From the NCBI GenBank assembly GCA_037189665.1, contig JBBCIV010000041.1, positions 21,922-85,921 on the forward strand: a stretch of DNA of 64,000 nucleotides, written 5' to 3'. The DNA is from BPJO01 sp037189665. Lineage in GTDB: Bacteria > Planctomycetota > Phycisphaerae > Tepidisphaerales > Tepidisphaeraceae. Each line of letters opens with the position of its first letter. The stretch's first letter is position 1. Below, one piece after another: positions 23,645 to 32,799 of the stretch. A program made the translations under genes and the position numbers. The notes under the pieces are model-generated. The model made no database searches and was not told the DNA's origin. It worked only from the letters and a program-made list of their open reading frames with translations.

Positions 23645-25996
23645 ATGTCGGTAGATCAACGTCCCATTCGGCTTGCAGTTGTTCTTTTGGGCTTTGCTTC
23701 CAGTGGCTTACTGCCTTTGAAGGCCAGCGCCGAGGCGTCTTCTGAAACCCAATTGGTGGATACCATCATTTTCGGCGATGCCGCATCTGAGAAAAGTCAC
23801 ATTCTTCGGGCAGAGGGATCGGAAATCATCAAGGGTGGACTAGATGAGCCGGCTCGTCAATTGCTGCCGAAAGAGCCTGCCAGTTTCCAAGGCGGGTCGC
23901 TGACGTTCACGATCAAAGTCGATCCTCAGAAGCAGAACTATTTCACAATCAGGTTATGGGGATCAGACAGAGGCGCCGATCGCGGCCGGTTTCAGGTATT
24001 CAAGGACAATCTTCAGTTGGGATATCGTCATGAGGGCGACCACGACATCCTCAACGCCACCAGTAATGATGCGTGGGCGCCAGGTCGGTTCGTATACCAG
24101 ACGATTCTTTTGCCGCCTTCCTTGACCCGGGGCAAGTCGGAAATCGAGCTGACGATTCGTTCATTTGGCCCGGTGTGGAACTACGGTGAAACCTACGAAC
24201 GCTTCCAGAAATTCCTGGAAAAGCCGACCCGCGGTATTTATCGCGTCTACACACATAGCGGCGGTCGCTTTGTTCCGGATACTTCAGAAAAGCAGGGTTC
24301 GACTCCGCAAGCCACCATCCGACAAACGCCCGGTCCGGAGGTGATTGACGAGTCTCGCAAGATCGTCATTGATCGGCTGACCAGAGCGCTGGCCGACGGC
24401 AAGTCGAACGGCCGGATGAACCTGATGGCCACTGCGTATAACGTGAAGTGGACCCCAGCTTACCAGAACCCAATTGCTCTAGAGCAGATCATCAATGACG
24501 GCGACGAAACGGTCCGTCGTACCGCAGCCAATCCCAAAGCCTTCGACGGAACCTGGGGAGCGCTCGGTGGATTCGGGAAGGCCCTGCCGCAAGTCTGGTC
24601 TGCCATCGAAAGTCGGATGGATGAAAAAGTAGATCTTGGTGTTGAGGGGGCGACGACTCGTCGTGAAGCGTGGGCCACCATGATCCATAAAGGGATGGTC
24701 TATCTTCGTACACATCGCCGCGGTTTCACAAATCAGTCGATGATCGTGGACATGAACATCTATGCTTCAAATCGGGCACTCACGCTTCTCAAGCCTGAAC
24801 TGTCCATTCCTGAAGAAAAGGCGATGCGCTATATGTATGAGTCAGTCGGCCTGGAGCCTTGGCTCGGAAGCAACAAGACTGATCCAAACAACCCCAACAC
24901 CGTTCTTGATGATGAGTTTGAAAAGCCGTACGGCGCAAACTATCGCACCGTTACCCTCAAGGGTACATCTCGTGAGCTCGGCTGGGTTGGGAGCTATGGT
25001 GAAACCATTCTGGGCATTCTTCACGAGATGATCCATATCGGCGACAATAGTGACGCCAGACTCAAGGCGCAATTGGAGAGAATTCAGGAGGCGCGTTTCT
25101 ACTTCCGCTATCCCGCGATCGATAACGACGGCAACCAGATCATGCGGCTGACCGCAGAGATCGATAACCGCCACACCTACTACCCACGCGCTGGCGCCGC
25201 TTACTTGGCGTGCGAAGTAGGCGAATCGTGGTGGCTCGACACGCCGGCGATGTTTCCGGAAAACAAGAAGATCGTCGGCGTCGCGCAGCAGATGCTCGCC
25301 GACAACCAGTACTTCCAATACATTCAGCGCCGCCTGAAGGATAACCAGACTGGCGCGATGATGCGCAACGTCGAGGACTACGAGAAAGTCAAAGGCCTGC
25401 CCCCCAGCGACTATCGTTTGCCGATGACCGACGGCCAGCCCGATTTCGTCTACTCAGATGAAGAAAACGGCATCGTTGTCGTCAAGCACGGAGATACTCG
25501 CATTTTCGCCAACTTTTACTGGCGGGCTGTATATGGTGTAAATGGCTTGGCCCGGCTTCTCGAAGTCGATTCGGTCAATACGAAGGTCGCGACGGTGCAA
25601 ACGGAGTTCAAGATTGAGAATGTCGCCGGTACGTACAAGCGTCCCAACGCCATTCACATGATGAACAGCAGTCCCACATCACGCGTGCCGCCGCCACCAG
25701 TGCCGACACAAGCATGGGAAGGGCACGAGATCCCCATTGCCGCATTCCCTGCCGATGCCGTAGGCTTGAAGGCTGGCAACTGGGGTCCATTTGTCGGTAA
25801 GGCGTCGTACTACCAACTGCGCTATGGCAAATACCTCTTCGCGATCAACACCACCGAAGATAAGATCTACACAGTGGCGGTGCCATCCAACGCCCCGGCC
25901 AATGCGGTAGACTTGGTGACGGGCAACTCGGTCAAAGCGGGGCAAGAACTGTCACTCAGGCCACTCACCACGGCCGTCATTTATCTTGGCAAGTAA
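23645..25996 (+). CDS. Large secreted protein, probable polysaccharide-active enzyme of unassigned family
   Basis: 783 residues with a signal peptide ending around KASAEA. Residues about 35-190 look like a beta-sandwich (DTIIFGDAASEKSH, GGLDEPARQLLPKEPASFQG, NYFTIRLWGSDRGADRGRFQ). The middle, about 230-540, is alpha-helical and resembles an (alpha/alpha) toroid of polysaccharide lyases or related glycosidases (RREAWATMIHKGMVYLRTHR, TNQSMIVDMNIYASNRALTL, SYGETILGILHEMIHIGDNS). The C-terminal 240 residues are beta-rich. HEMIH resembles a metal-binding HExxH variant but its significance is unknown. The N-terminal segment matches the truncated gene at 4060-4518. ATG 23645 follows GAGGAAACAAG. It is under operator copy H and ends at a strong terminator, so it is probably monocistronic. 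Confidence 0.75.
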   Translation: MSVDQRPIRLAVVLLGFASSGLLPLKASAEASSETQLVDTIIFGDAASEKSHILRAEGSEIIKGGLDEPARQLLPKEPASFQGGSLTFTIKVDPQKQNYFTIRLWGSDRGADRGRFQVFKDNLQLGYRHEGDHDILNATSNDAWAPGRFVYQTILLPPSLTRGKSEIELTIRSFGPVWNYGETYERFQKFLEKPTRGIYRVYTHSGGRFVPDTSEKQGSTPQATIRQTPGPEVIDESRKIVIDRLTRALADGKSNGRMNLMATAYNVKWTPAYQNPIALEQIINDGDETVRRTAANPKAFDGTWGALGGFGKALPQVWSAIESRMDEKVDLGVEGATTRREAWATMIHKGMVYLRTHRRGFTNQSMIVDMNIYASNRALTLLKPELSIPEEKAMRYMYESVGLEPWLGSNKTDPNNPNTVLDDEFEKPYGANYRTVTLKGTSRELGWVGSYGETILGILHEMIHIGDNSDARLKAQLERIQEARFYFRYPAIDNDGNQIMRLTAEIDNRHTYYPRAGAAYLACEVGESWWLDTPAMFPENKKIVGVAQQMLADNQYFQYIQRRLKDNQTGAMMRNVEDYEKVKGLPPSDYRLPMTDGQPDFVYSDEENGIVVVKHGDTRIFANFYWRAVYGVNGLARLLEVDSVNTKVATVQTEFKIENVAGTYKRPNAIHMMNSSPTSRVPPPPVPTQAWEGHEIPIAAFPADAVGLKAGNWGPFVGKASYYQLRYGKYLFAINTTEDKIYTVAVPSNAPANAVDLVTGNSVKAGQELSLRPLTTAVIYLGK

Positions 25997-26001
25997 ATAA
26001 C

Positions 26002-26045
26002 TAAAGGCGGCGGCTCGAGCATATATCGAGGCGCCGCTTTTTTGT
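26002..26045 (+). terminator. Rho-independent terminator after the secreted protein gene
   Basis: AAAGGCGGCGGCTCGA pairs with TCGAGGCGCCGCTTT across a seven-base loop with a mismatch or two, followed by a run of six T. It starts about six bases after the stop at 25996. The remaining 26046-26315 contains no gene or element I recognise. Confidence 0.8.
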
Positions 26046-26315
26046 GTCAATTCGTGGCCTATATCGATTCTCAACGCAGGTCGACGCTTCCATAAAAATA
26101 CCTGATGAATGGCTTGGCCAAGATCGGGCAGGCCAGCGCCCGCGCGCGAAGTCGCGCACCTCTGCCTGGGATCCTTAACGGCGACGGGCAGTCCCCGCTG
26201 CCGCAAGGGCAACGACGGGAAGGCGTTGGTATCCGCCCGTGGATTCAAGGACGATCAATCTGGGAAAGAGCGCGTCTTGAGAGAGGCGATGAGTTTGGCA
26301 TGTTGGCTTCCGCAA

Positions 26316-27920
26316 TTAGGTGTGGCATCCACCGGCAATGCTATCGCAAAATTGTGGGCGTTCCTTTGCTGAAGCAAGAAACTGTGCTCCCCATCCGAAC
26401 GCTCCGTCAAGCGCAACAGGTTTGATGTCTCCGAGACGCTGTCCATCGATGATGCGACGTCGAACGAATGTTTGATAAGCTCCCCTTGCAACAGACCTGA
26501 CCCGTGGCGGTCCGAGTTGGCCGAGCATGCGGCAGTAAGCATAATGCGGATTCTCTGACAATCGCCTGTCGAGTTCGGAAGCCAGGTCCGAGTCGGACAG
26601 GAAGTGGCATTCCACGAACATCACATAGTAAATCAGTCGCTCGGGCTCTTGTTCCGGCGCAAGCATGGCGAACGGTGCAGTGATGCCGAAGTCGCTCAGC
26701 AGCCTGCGTATCACTGTTCCGACGAACCCTTCGCTGAGCTTTTCTCCAAAACGATCGACAACCAAGTCGGCCCGACCGATGAGACGCAGCGAAGGTGTTT
26801 TATGCACAAAACCGTCGCAACAGACGACGTCGCCCAGCCTGACGCGCCATAGTCCGCCGGCTGTCGTTACGATCAACCGATACAACTCGCCGCATCGAAG
26901 CTGATGGGCAAGGCGGATCTGCCCGTCCTGCTCGAACTCAAAAAAATGCGAACGAACGACCAGTGGCCATTGGCCAGCAAATGGGATTGAGATGAATGCT
27001 TCAGTCGCCAGGATACCCTTCGGTTGGATCGTGCAGGCGGGGAAAATACGCCCAAGGGCGTCCGCCGGGCCTGCCGCATGGGCATCTGCCCAGCAACTGA
27101 TTAGTCGCAGATGCGGCCATATTCCCCGCCAATTTTCGCATCCCAGTTCGCGCAGCCGCCTAGCCCGGGTTCGTGAAAATTGCTGCACGGCATCCAGCAA
27201 TGAGTCCCAATGTTCGACACAATGCCGCAACAGAAGTTCGAGAAACGACGGATGCCAAACCGAGATAAGGCGCAGCTGATCGCACGCCAGAAGATGAGTA
27301 CACGCGACCTGCCGGAACGTGTCGATGTCTGGCGAGCGTTCGGCGAACGGCGGGACGGCCATCGCTGCGTTGATCATCCATCGCCGTAGTCCGCCCAGAT
27401 ATTCCGCATCGTCACCGTAGCCGATCGGGACCGCGCTGTCCCGGGTGACAACCTGTGAGACGGCCGGCGTCACGGACCAATATGCCGGGCCGGCCAATAG
27501 CGTCGGGAAGCGAGCGAACAGGTCACACATCCACGGACCGATCGCGCGATTCAGTTCTTTCTGAAACGCTGTCGTATAGGGGATGAGTTTGGCCGCCCTG
27601 GTGGTGCCGCTGGAGGGAACAAGCCGTGTGACCGGTTCGGCGGTCAGCACACGCTGTCGTCCCGCCTTGATTTGTTCGATCCAATCCTCGAATTCATCAT
27701 ATTCGCGGACTGGGACGCGCGAGCGAAACCCCTCGACGTCGCGCACACTCGCCAACCTGTGCTGGCGGCCGAACGCCGTGTCGGCATTTCGTGCGACGTA
27801 GCTTCGCAACAGGTCCGCTTGCGTCCGTGCGGGATTTCCAAGTGACCGTCGAAATGCGACGGCGTCGGAAACGCTCACACCGAGCCAGCCGCAGTTTGCA
27901 ATGGTACTGGACCAGTTCAT
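26316..27920 (-). CDS. GH3-family acyl-adenylate amide synthetase (auxin-responsive GH3 type)
   Basis: 534 residues of the GH3 superfamily, relatives of plant enzymes that adenylate a carboxylic acid and join it to an amine. The ATP-binding motif is VPSSGTTRAAKLIPYTTAFQ (about residues 100-120); other family blocks are VPVREYDEFEDWIEQIKAG, AYWSVTPAVSQV and LYRLIVTTAGGLWRVRLGDV followed by LIGRADLVVDRFGEKLSE. Length is normal. Bacterial members are often encoded in lipid or secondary-metabolite clusters. It is the last gene of the minus arm; its ATG overlaps the stop of the upstream gene (ATGA), so it is translationally coupled. The acyl substrate and amine are unknown; a fatty acid modified by the desaturase and diiron enzyme encoded opposite would fit. 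Confidence 0.88.
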   Translation of the reverse strand: MNWSSTIANCGWLGVSVSDAVAFRRSLGNPARTQADLLRSYVARNADTAFGRQHRLASVRDVEGFRSRVPVREYDEFEDWIEQIKAGRQRVLTAEPVTRLVPSSGTTRAAKLIPYTTAFQKELNRAIGPWMCDLFARFPTLLAGPAYWSVTPAVSQVVTRDSAVPIGYGDDAEYLGGLRRWMINAAMAVPPFAERSPDIDTFRQVACTHLLACDQLRLISVWHPSFLELLLRHCVEHWDSLLDAVQQFSRTRARRLRELGCENWRGIWPHLRLISCWADAHAAGPADALGRIFPACTIQPKGILATEAFISIPFAGQWPLVVRSHFFEFEQDGQIRLAHQLRCGELYRLIVTTAGGLWRVRLGDVVCCDGFVHKTPSLRLIGRADLVVDRFGEKLSEGFVGTVIRRLLSDFGITAPFAMLAPEQEPERLIYYVMFVECHFLSDSDLASELDRRLSENPHYAYCRMLGQLGPPRVRSVARGAYQTFVRRRIIDGQRLGDIKPVALDGAFGWGAQFLASAKERPQFCDSIAGGCHT

Positions 27921-28657
27921 GACCGTGTCCGGTGCTGCGGGCCGAACACCATCCGCCGGCCGGCAGTGGTCAGGTTCGGCTCGGACAATTCACATAGACA
28001 GACGAGTTCTTCCCCCGCGTTGTGTCCCGGATTGCGGCGAACGAAGAATGCGACGTTCGGATCGTTTGCCCGGGACGGCGGTATGCCCGCCAGGTGCTGA
28101 CGAAGCCGTTGTGGGCTTGGCAAACGAACGATGCCACCAGCGCGATCAAAGTAGTCGCCATACTGTTCGATCGCCAACTGATCGAGTAGCTGTTGACGAT
28201 GTGGTGGCGTGGGTACGTCAAATCGCGGGTAAAACATCCGCCAGAACGTCGGCAGCAGCCGGTACGTTCGAAATCCGCTGGTCAGCAATAACCAGTACAG
28301 GGGAAGGTTCGGGAACTGTTGCCTGATCCGCATGACCGCCGCAATCCACTCGCGCGGCAACGCGGCCGATCCCCATGCCGACGGCGCGACGATCGTGTCT
28401 CCCGAATAAACGACGGCGATCGCAGTCCCTTCGAACGCGGATTGACGCAACAGCAGCGTCGAGAAGCCGACGAGCGATTCGCTTTGTCGGAGCAGCAATA
28501 CCCAGTTTTTTTCGACGAGGTCGTGCTCGAACTGCTCCCGGGACACGCCGTCGAAGTGGGCGTGGAGGAGCGCATACATGGCCTTACGGTCGGTGGCGTC
28601 GAGGTTATTGCGGGCCACGAGTTCGCTCGATACGGAAACAGATGATCGCGAGGTCAT
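27917..28657 (-). CDS. GNAT-like acyltransferase-type protein
   Basis: 246 residues. The N-terminal 160 residues look like a GNAT N-acyltransferase: helix ATDRKAMYALLHAHFDGVSR, strand VLLLRQSESLVGFSTLLLRQ, the central IAVVYSGDTIVAPSAWGSAA and LYWLLLTSGFRTYRLLPTFW. The usual Q/R-x-x-G-x-G/A acetyl-CoA loop is not obvious, so the donor may differ from acetyl-CoA. The C-terminal 80 residues have no recognisable motif. Start and stop both overlap neighbours by four bases (ATGA at each end), placing it firmly in the five-gene minus operon. Function inferred only from fold and context. Confidence 0.65.
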   Translation of the reverse strand: MTSRSSVSVSSELVARNNLDATDRKAMYALLHAHFDGVSREQFEHDLVEKNWVLLLRQSESLVGFSTLLLRQSAFEGTAIAVVYSGDTIVAPSAWGSAALPREWIAAVMRIRQQFPNLPLYWLLLTSGFRTYRLLPTFWRMFYPRFDVPTPPHRQQLLDQLAIEQYGDYFDRAGGIVRLPSPQRLRQHLAGIPPSRANDPNVAFFVRRNPGHNAGEELVCLCELSEPNLTTAGRRMVFGPQHRTRS

Positions 28658-29826
28658 AGCGTTGCAATGTCGGGCATTGATGGGCGGTTGTCCAACGCAT
28701 CCGCGGCCTCTCGACCGTCAGGCCAAAACACAACGTAAAGCCGGCTGTGGAGTGTGTATCCACCAAAACGTCGTCGCAAGGCAAAGTAACGCGCGTCACC
28801 CGCGGGAAAGCCGCACGCCAGGTAGTCCAGGCCGGATTGCAACGCGACGCCGTTCAGCGAGGCGATCACTTCGACGATTGCCTCGTCGTCGCCGCCGTCG
28901 CAACTCGTCGCGATCTGAGTGACATATCCCAACTTCATCGGCTTACCGACCGGCGGAAGTTTTGGGGCGCCCGATAAGTGGGATATGGCGTTCAGACACG
29001 GCCGTAAGATTTTGAAGGAGGGGGCGCATCCGCGAACGACGGACTGCTTGAACGGCCGCTGGTCCCAAACCGCGGCACTGGTGGCCAGCTTGTCGCCATG
29101 CATCGTGATTCGAGTTGCGTCGCGAGAAAGGCCGGGCGGCATTCGTTCGAGCGATTCGCGCGGCCAGTGTGTCGCGAACTGCCACCGCGACTGATGCCGG
29201 GCCAGAAATGCTTCGAACTCGTCGAAGTTCGCCACGGTTGGTTGCGTTGTTCGATCTGCTTCGGACGGCCACTGTCTGGCGACGAGCTTGCGCCGTCGCA
29301 ATGGCATGATGAGCGTCACCAGGTCGTGAACGTGGCGGTATGTCGGCATGCCTCGCAGGTTCGCCTCCAGGAATCGCCGGGCGACGTGGTTGTCGCGCAT
29401 GATGCTCGTCAGGTAGAGCCGCGTTCGACCGTCGGCCTCATGCAGTTGTTGGAACAGCTTGAAGCCGCCAAGTAACGCGCGCGGATTCGACCGATGGTCC
29501 CGGTCGAGCCGAAGTCCGCCAAGGTAGCCGACGCGCGTCACCTGGCCGTTCACGTATACCGACCGCATCCCGCGGGTACCTGTCGCATAAAGCCCACCGC
29601 CCGGTCGGCGGGCGACGATGGTTTGCGACGATTCGTTCTCGATCGACGCCGCGATGGCAGCGTGCGGCTCGCGTTCGAGGGAGATCTGAATCGATCCGTC
29701 CATCGCGTTATCGCGTAACAGACGGCGAATCTCGGCATCGTCTGCGGCGGTCGCGACCTCAAACCGGCCTGGCGCAGGACGTGTGCGGGCCAACAGCGTC
29801 GGTAACGATGGTCGGATTAGCTGCAT
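28654..29826 (-). CDS. GNAT-family acyltransferase-like protein, two-domain
   Basis: 390 residues from ATG 29824-29826; this start overlaps the upstream gene's stop by ten bases, and longer in-frame starts would lie deep inside it. The N-terminal half has GNAT features: FEVATAADDAEIRRLLRDN, SVYVNGQVTRVGYLGGLRLD, LLGGFKLFQQLHE and LYLTSIMRDNHVARRFLEAN. The C-terminal half could be a second degenerate GNAT domain (KLGYVTQIATSCDGGDDEAI, YLACGFPAGDARYFALRRRF, RLYVVFWPDG). Fused double-GNAT proteins often transfer acyl or aminoacyl groups in lipid and peptidoglycan chemistry. It stands between the radical SAM genes and a second GNAT-like gene in one coupled operon. Confidence 0.68.
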   Translation of the reverse strand: MQLIRPSLPTLLARTRPAPGRFEVATAADDAEIRRLLRDNAMDGSIQISLEREPHAAIAASIENESSQTIVARRPGGGLYATGTRGMRSVYVNGQVTRVGYLGGLRLDRDHRSNPRALLGGFKLFQQLHEADGRTRLYLTSIMRDNHVARRFLEANLRGMPTYRHVHDLVTLIMPLRRRKLVARQWPSEADRTTQPTVANFDEFEAFLARHQSRWQFATHWPRESLERMPPGLSRDATRITMHGDKLATSAAVWDQRPFKQSVVRGCAPSFKILRPCLNAISHLSGAPKLPPVGKPMKLGYVTQIATSCDGGDDEAIVEVIASLNGVALQSGLDYLACGFPAGDARYFALRRRFGGYTLHSRLYVVFWPDGREAADALDNRPSMPDIATL

Positions 29827-31262
29827 TTCAGGAATTGCCCCTGCCATGCCGAATCTCCGAGTGGATAATGGTCGCGCGCGCTGACGTCCGCCCGGTGGAG
29901 GGCGTTGATCAGGAAGAAATTCCGGAACATGAACCCGTCGCGGCGGTTCGCGCCCATGACGCTTCGCCGCAGGATGCTGGACCACGCGTAGAACTGCCGG
30001 CGCGCTTCCACACATTGCCGCTGCAACTCGTCGGCCGACATCCCCGCGGGCGTGAACGGGATCGTGTTGTAGCTGTATCCGTCGTCGAGCCACCACCGTT
30101 CGAATCGCAACCGGCCGGCCGATTCTAAACGGTCATAAAGCGGCGTTCCGGGGAATGGCGTGAGATGGTTGAAGGCGGCGATGTACAAGCCGGCTTCTTT
30201 CGCCAGCGCCACCGTATGGGTGAACGTGGCCGCGGTGTCGGCATCGTAGCCGAAGATGAACGTGCCGTACACGCGAATGCCGTATCGTCGCAGGTTGGCC
30301 AGCGCGGGGGCATATCCGCCGCGCATCAGGTTGAACTTCTTGTTCATCGCCGCGAGTGTCGCCGAGTCGGTGCTCTCGAACCCGATCAGAACGCCCATGC
30401 ATCCGCTGCGCCGCAGCAGGTCGAGGAACTCCTCGTCATGGGCAGCGTTGATGCTCGACTGACCGACCCAGCGAAGCTTCAGCGGAATCAGCGCGCGGTA
30501 AAACGCTTTGGCTTCTTCAAGGTTGCTCGTCAGGTTGTCGTCGACGAAGAAGATCAGCCGCCGATGGAACTGGCGTCGCAGTTCACGTATTTCGCGAATG
30601 ATTTCGTCGGTCGGCCGGCGCGTTTGGGTTGCCGAAAACACTTTCGTGACCGCGCAAAACTCGCATTTGAAGTGACAGCCGCGTCCGGCTTCGACCAGGC
30701 CGATAGGCAGATATCGTTTGCCTTGAAAGATCGATCGGTCGGGTCGAAGTTGTGACAGGTTGGGCCGGCCGGCGGCGCGATAGAACTTCTGCGGCGTGCC
30801 GTGCCGGTAATCATCGACCACGAGCGGCCAGATGCCCTCGGCTTCGCCGACGACGACCGAGTCGGCGTAGTCGGCAACCTCATCGGGGCAGAGCATCGCG
30901 TGGAACCCGCCCATCACGACCGGTATACCACGCCGTCTATAGTCAGAAGCGATCTGGTAGGCGCGCTTGGCGGTGTAAGTCTCGACGCTGATCGCCACGA
31001 GGTCCGTCGGTTCGTCGATGGGAATGACTTCCATCCGGTCGTCATGAAACCGCACGTCCACGTCCCGGGGCGTTAACCCCGAGATCGTCGCGGCGGGCAG
31101 TGGCTCCATCTGCCAGGTGCGGATGTCTTTCTGGCCCGGCCGCCGGCCGATGCAGGGATGGATGATCGTCAACCGGAACGGCCCGACACGCGCGGGCCGC
31201 ACGACAGCGCGGCCGCTGGCCGACGACGGCGGGGAATCGATCACGTTCAGTCGCCGTATCAA
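29817..31262 (-). CDS. B12-binding radical SAM protein
   Basis: About 481 residues. The N-terminal third is a B12-binding-type Rossmann domain (MEVIPIDEPTDLVAISVETY, GIPVVMGGFHAMLCPDEVAD, DSVVVGEAEGIWPLVVDDY). The radical SAM core follows, with C196-x3-C200-x2-C203 in EAGRGCHFKCEFCAVTK binding the 4Fe-4S cluster, then FVDDNLTSNLEEAKAFYRAL and VLIGFESTDSATLAAMNKKF. The C-terminal part resembles BchE-like and methylating members. I use TTG 31260-31262, which overlaps the upstream stop (TTGA) and has GGGGA seven bases upstream; GTG 31242-31244 is an alternative. Such enzymes use SAM and usually cobalamin to methylate or rearrange unactivated carbons. A DxHxxG cobalamin signature is not obvious, so B12 binding is by likeness. 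Confidence 0.85.
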   Translation of the reverse strand: MIRRLNVIDSPPSSASGRAVVRPARVGPFRLTIIHPCIGRRPGQKDIRTWQMEPLPAATISGLTPRDVDVRFHDDRMEVIPIDEPTDLVAISVETYTAKRAYQIASDYRRRGIPVVMGGFHAMLCPDEVADYADSVVVGEAEGIWPLVVDDYRHGTPQKFYRAAGRPNLSQLRPDRSIFQGKRYLPIGLVEAGRGCHFKCEFCAVTKVFSATQTRRPTDEIIREIRELRRQFHRRLIFFVDDNLTSNLEEAKAFYRALIPLKLRWVGQSSINAAHDEEFLDLLRRSGCMGVLIGFESTDSATLAAMNKKFNLMRGGYAPALANLRRYGIRVYGTFIFGYDADTAATFTHTVALAKEAGLYIAAFNHLTPFPGTPLYDRLESAGRLRFERWWLDDGYSYNTIPFTPAGMSADELQRQCVEARRQFYAWSSILRRSVMGANRRDGFMFRNFFLINALHRADVSARDHYPLGDSAWQGQFLKCS

Positions 31263-32671
31263 GTTCGCATCCCCGACATGGTCAGCGGCACGATCGGCCC
31301 GGCGGGCGGCAAGCGGGAAGAATCGATCATCCAGTCGCAGTTGTAGAAACGATGCAGGTTGTGCGCGTAAAACCGATAACCCAGGTTCGTCGCGACTCGC
31401 ACGTGCAGCGGCGCCGGCGAATGGCGAAGACGCTCGAAAATCCCGCGCCACCCGTACGCCGTCTTCCACGCGTGCTCGGTCCCTCGCTGGAGTTGCTCGA
31501 CCGTCATCCGCTTCGGCCGGAAGACGACATGTTGCCCGTCGTACAGCGACCAGTCCCGCGTGAGGATGCGCCCTTCCGATTCCAGCCGGCGGTGAAGCGC
31601 CGTTCCCGGAAACGGCGTGACGATCGCGAACCGCGGTAAGTCGATCTTCGCTTCGATTGCAAACTGAGCCGTGCGTTCGAATACGTCGGGATCATCCTCG
31701 TCCATGCCGAACGTGAAACATCCCTGGACGGCGATTCCATAATCGTGCAGTTGGCCGATCAGCGCGGCGAAATCTTCCGGCCGATTGAACCCCTTTCGGC
31801 TGGCGCGAAGGTTGCCGGTCGAAATCGATTCCAGGCCGATCAGCAGGCCCGCACAACCGCTGCGGGCCGCCAGCTTGAGCAGCTCGACGTCGTGGCCGAT
31901 CAGCGTCGTCGACAATCCGTACCAACGCACGTTCAACGGAATCAGCGCGCGAAAGAGGTCGGCAGCGTACGCGCGGTCGGCGATCAGGTTCAGATCGACG
32001 AAGATCAACTGCCGCGTCCTGCCTTGCGCGAGGTGCCGGCGGATGTCGGCGGTCACTTCATCGACAGGTTTCTGGTACGGTTTTCTTCCCCATGCCGACG
32101 GGACGACGCAGAAGTCACAGTCGTGCACGCAACCGCGGGTCGCCTCGAAGACGTTGTCAGTCATGAACCGCTTTCGCGGCAACAACTCGCGCCGTGCGAA
32201 CGGCCGGTTCGCCAGCGACAGTCCCGCCGCCTGATCGTAGCGAGGCCGCACCTGACCTTCGCGGGCGAAGTCGCGCAGCAGTTCGGGCCAGGAGTCCTCC
32301 GCGTAACCGACGACGATCGCGTCGGCGCGCGACTGGGCGTCGTCGGGAACGAGCGTCACGTGCGGCCCGCCCAGCACCGTCGTCACACCGGCTAAGCGAA
32401 ACCGGTCCGACAGTTCATAGGCCCGCGGCGCCGTGCCGGTGATGACGGTGATGCCCACCAGGTCGACGTCGAGCCGATCCGGAATGTCGGCGATCCCTTC
32501 GTCGATCAACGTCAGATCGACGTCCAGTTCCGGCGAGACAAGCGCAGCGAGCGTGGTCAGCGTGAGCGGTTGATACCGAAGCGACTTGCGAAAAATGCCG
32601 CCGCGATGTCGATAGAGCGGGCCTTTGGGCGAGATGAGCGCGACGCGGAATTTACGTTCAGATCGTCGCAC
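31259..32671 (-). CDS. B12-binding radical SAM protein, first gene of the minus-strand operon
   Basis: 470 residues, GTG 32669-32671 with GGGGA seven bases upstream. It has a B12-binding-type domain (FRVALISPKGPLYRHRGGIF, TTVLGGPHVTLVPDDAQSRA, ADAIVVGYAEDSWPELLRDF) and a radical SAM core with C181-x3-C185-x2-C188 in ATRGCVHDCDFCVVPS. It is homologous to the next gene along its length (VFVDLNLIADRAYAADLFRA versus the DDNLTSN block; FAIVTPFPGTALHRRLESEG versus FNHLTPFPGTPLYDRLESAG), so the pair arose by duplication and may carry out successive steps. The operon diverges from the diiron-protein gene across a region of about 130 bases that must hold both promoters; no clear hexamers were recognised there. 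Confidence 0.88.
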   Translation of the reverse strand: MRRSERKFRVALISPKGPLYRHRGGIFRKSLRYQPLTLTTLAALVSPELDVDLTLIDEGIADIPDRLDVDLVGITVITGTAPRAYELSDRFRLAGVTTVLGGPHVTLVPDDAQSRADAIVVGYAEDSWPELLRDFAREGQVRPRYDQAAGLSLANRPFARRELLPRKRFMTDNVFEATRGCVHDCDFCVVPSAWGRKPYQKPVDEVTADIRRHLAQGRTRQLIFVDLNLIADRAYAADLFRALIPLNVRWYGLSTTLIGHDVELLKLAARSGCAGLLIGLESISTGNLRASRKGFNRPEDFAALIGQLHDYGIAVQGCFTFGMDEDDPDVFERTAQFAIEAKIDLPRFAIVTPFPGTALHRRLESEGRILTRDWSLYDGQHVVFRPKRMTVEQLQRGTEHAWKTAYGWRGIFERLRHSPAPLHVRVATNLGYRFYAHNLHRFYNCDWMIDSSRLPPAGPIVPLTMSGMRT

Positions 32672-32799
32672 GCACTGATCCCCTCGTCATCCGACAAAAG
32701 TCGGCCAGGTTTCGGCATTATAGTCTCGACACTTTGCAGGTAAAGCCGCATAATCCGCCTGGCGCGAAGGAAACGCGTCGTCTCGCTCCGCATCGGGGA

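Noticed and set aside
26316..27920. Horizontal gene transfer of the GH3 gene from plants
   Set aside because: GH3-type enzymes are widespread in bacteria, and the gene has the same base composition and overlap pattern as its operon.
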